DNA of 64,000 nucleotides from Numidum massiliense (lineage in GTDB: Bacteria; Bacillota; Bacilli; Thermoactinomycetales; Novibacillaceae), in assembly GCF_001375555.1 (NCBI RefSeq), contig NZ_CTDZ01000009.1, positions 3,550,357 to 3,614,356 of the forward strand, given 5' to 3'. A program made the translations under genes and the position numbers. The notes under the pieces were generated by a model. That model worked only from the letters and a program-made list of their open reading frames with translations. It was not told the origin of the DNA and did no database searches. Every line of letters begins with the position of its first letter. Positions within the stretch are counted from its first letter, which is position 1. Shown piece after piece: positions 63,954 to 64,000 of this stretch.

Positions 63954-64000
63954 CGGAGTATATAAGGCACGTTGGCAGTGTTCGTTTGGTTTTGAAGGAA

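Overview
This 64 kb window looks like a chromosomal piece of a spore-forming Bacillales bacterium (Firmicutes) of medium GC content. The evidence is a full Bacillales-type 16S rRNA gene at the right edge, a long stretch of Bacillus-like genes (yutG, yutH, yutI, yuzD, yuzB, yutM, yumC, yumB, yuiB, yuiC, yuiD), a Spo0E-type phosphatase, a CotS/YutH-type spore coat kinase, and the perR-ygzB pair. GTG and TTG starts are frequent and ribosome binding sites are strong. I see no prophage, insertion sequence, CRISPR array or tRNA gene.

Layout. 1-5.7 kb: the end of an M1-peptidase-like protein, an ABC-2-type permease, an ECF sigma factor with a six-helix membrane partner, a cytochrome P450 and a lone ABC ATPase. 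5.8-10.8 kb: a thioesterase, a metallo-beta-lactamase-fold hydrolase, YutG, a short-chain dehydrogenase, YutH and an acetyltransferase. 11.6-19.5 kb: a complete oligopeptide importer (A-B-C-D-F) followed by a second binding protein anchored by a TM segment instead of a lipobox. 19.5-30.2 kb: iron-sulfur and redox genes (NifU-type YutI, A-type carrier YutM, ferredoxin/flavodoxin-NADP reductase YumC, type II NADH dehydrogenase YumB), reverse transsulfuration (mccA, mccB), YuzB/YuzD, YuiB/YuiC/YuiD, and a decaying AraC-family regulator. 30.4-35.4 kb: a TetR regulator with a YhgE/Pip-like membrane protein, then a secreted esterase. 35.5-37.9 kb: a possible small RNA and an OmpR/PhoR-type two-component system. 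38.1-48.4 kb: a second peptide importer (D-F-A1-A2-B-C) in line with an S13 D-Ala-D-Ala carboxypeptidase and an S66 LD-carboxypeptidase, which reads as a cell-wall peptide release and uptake unit. 48.5-55 kb: a LysR regulator, a methyltransferase, a glyoxalase remnant, a double P-loop ATPase, and a PAP2 phosphatase-response regulator-kinase operon. 55.2-61.9 kb: Bcp peroxiredoxin, a second ECF sigma/zinc-finger anti-sigma operon ending in a DUF4097 beta-repeat protein, a D-2-hydroxyacid dehydrogenase, endonuclease III, a DarA-like small PII protein, PerR and YgzB. 62-64 kb: rRNA operon promoters and 16S rRNA.

The signals most worth checking are: a promoter for yumB with two similar TTGTGA-N8-TCA dyads, one lying between the -35 and -10; a seven-unit 11-bp array upstream of mccA; a possible small RNA near 35.6 kb exposing an anti-Shine-Dalgarno loop; the peptide importer joined to two murein peptidases with duplicated binding proteins; and the PAP2-two-component operon whose kinase carries a very acidic sensor domain.
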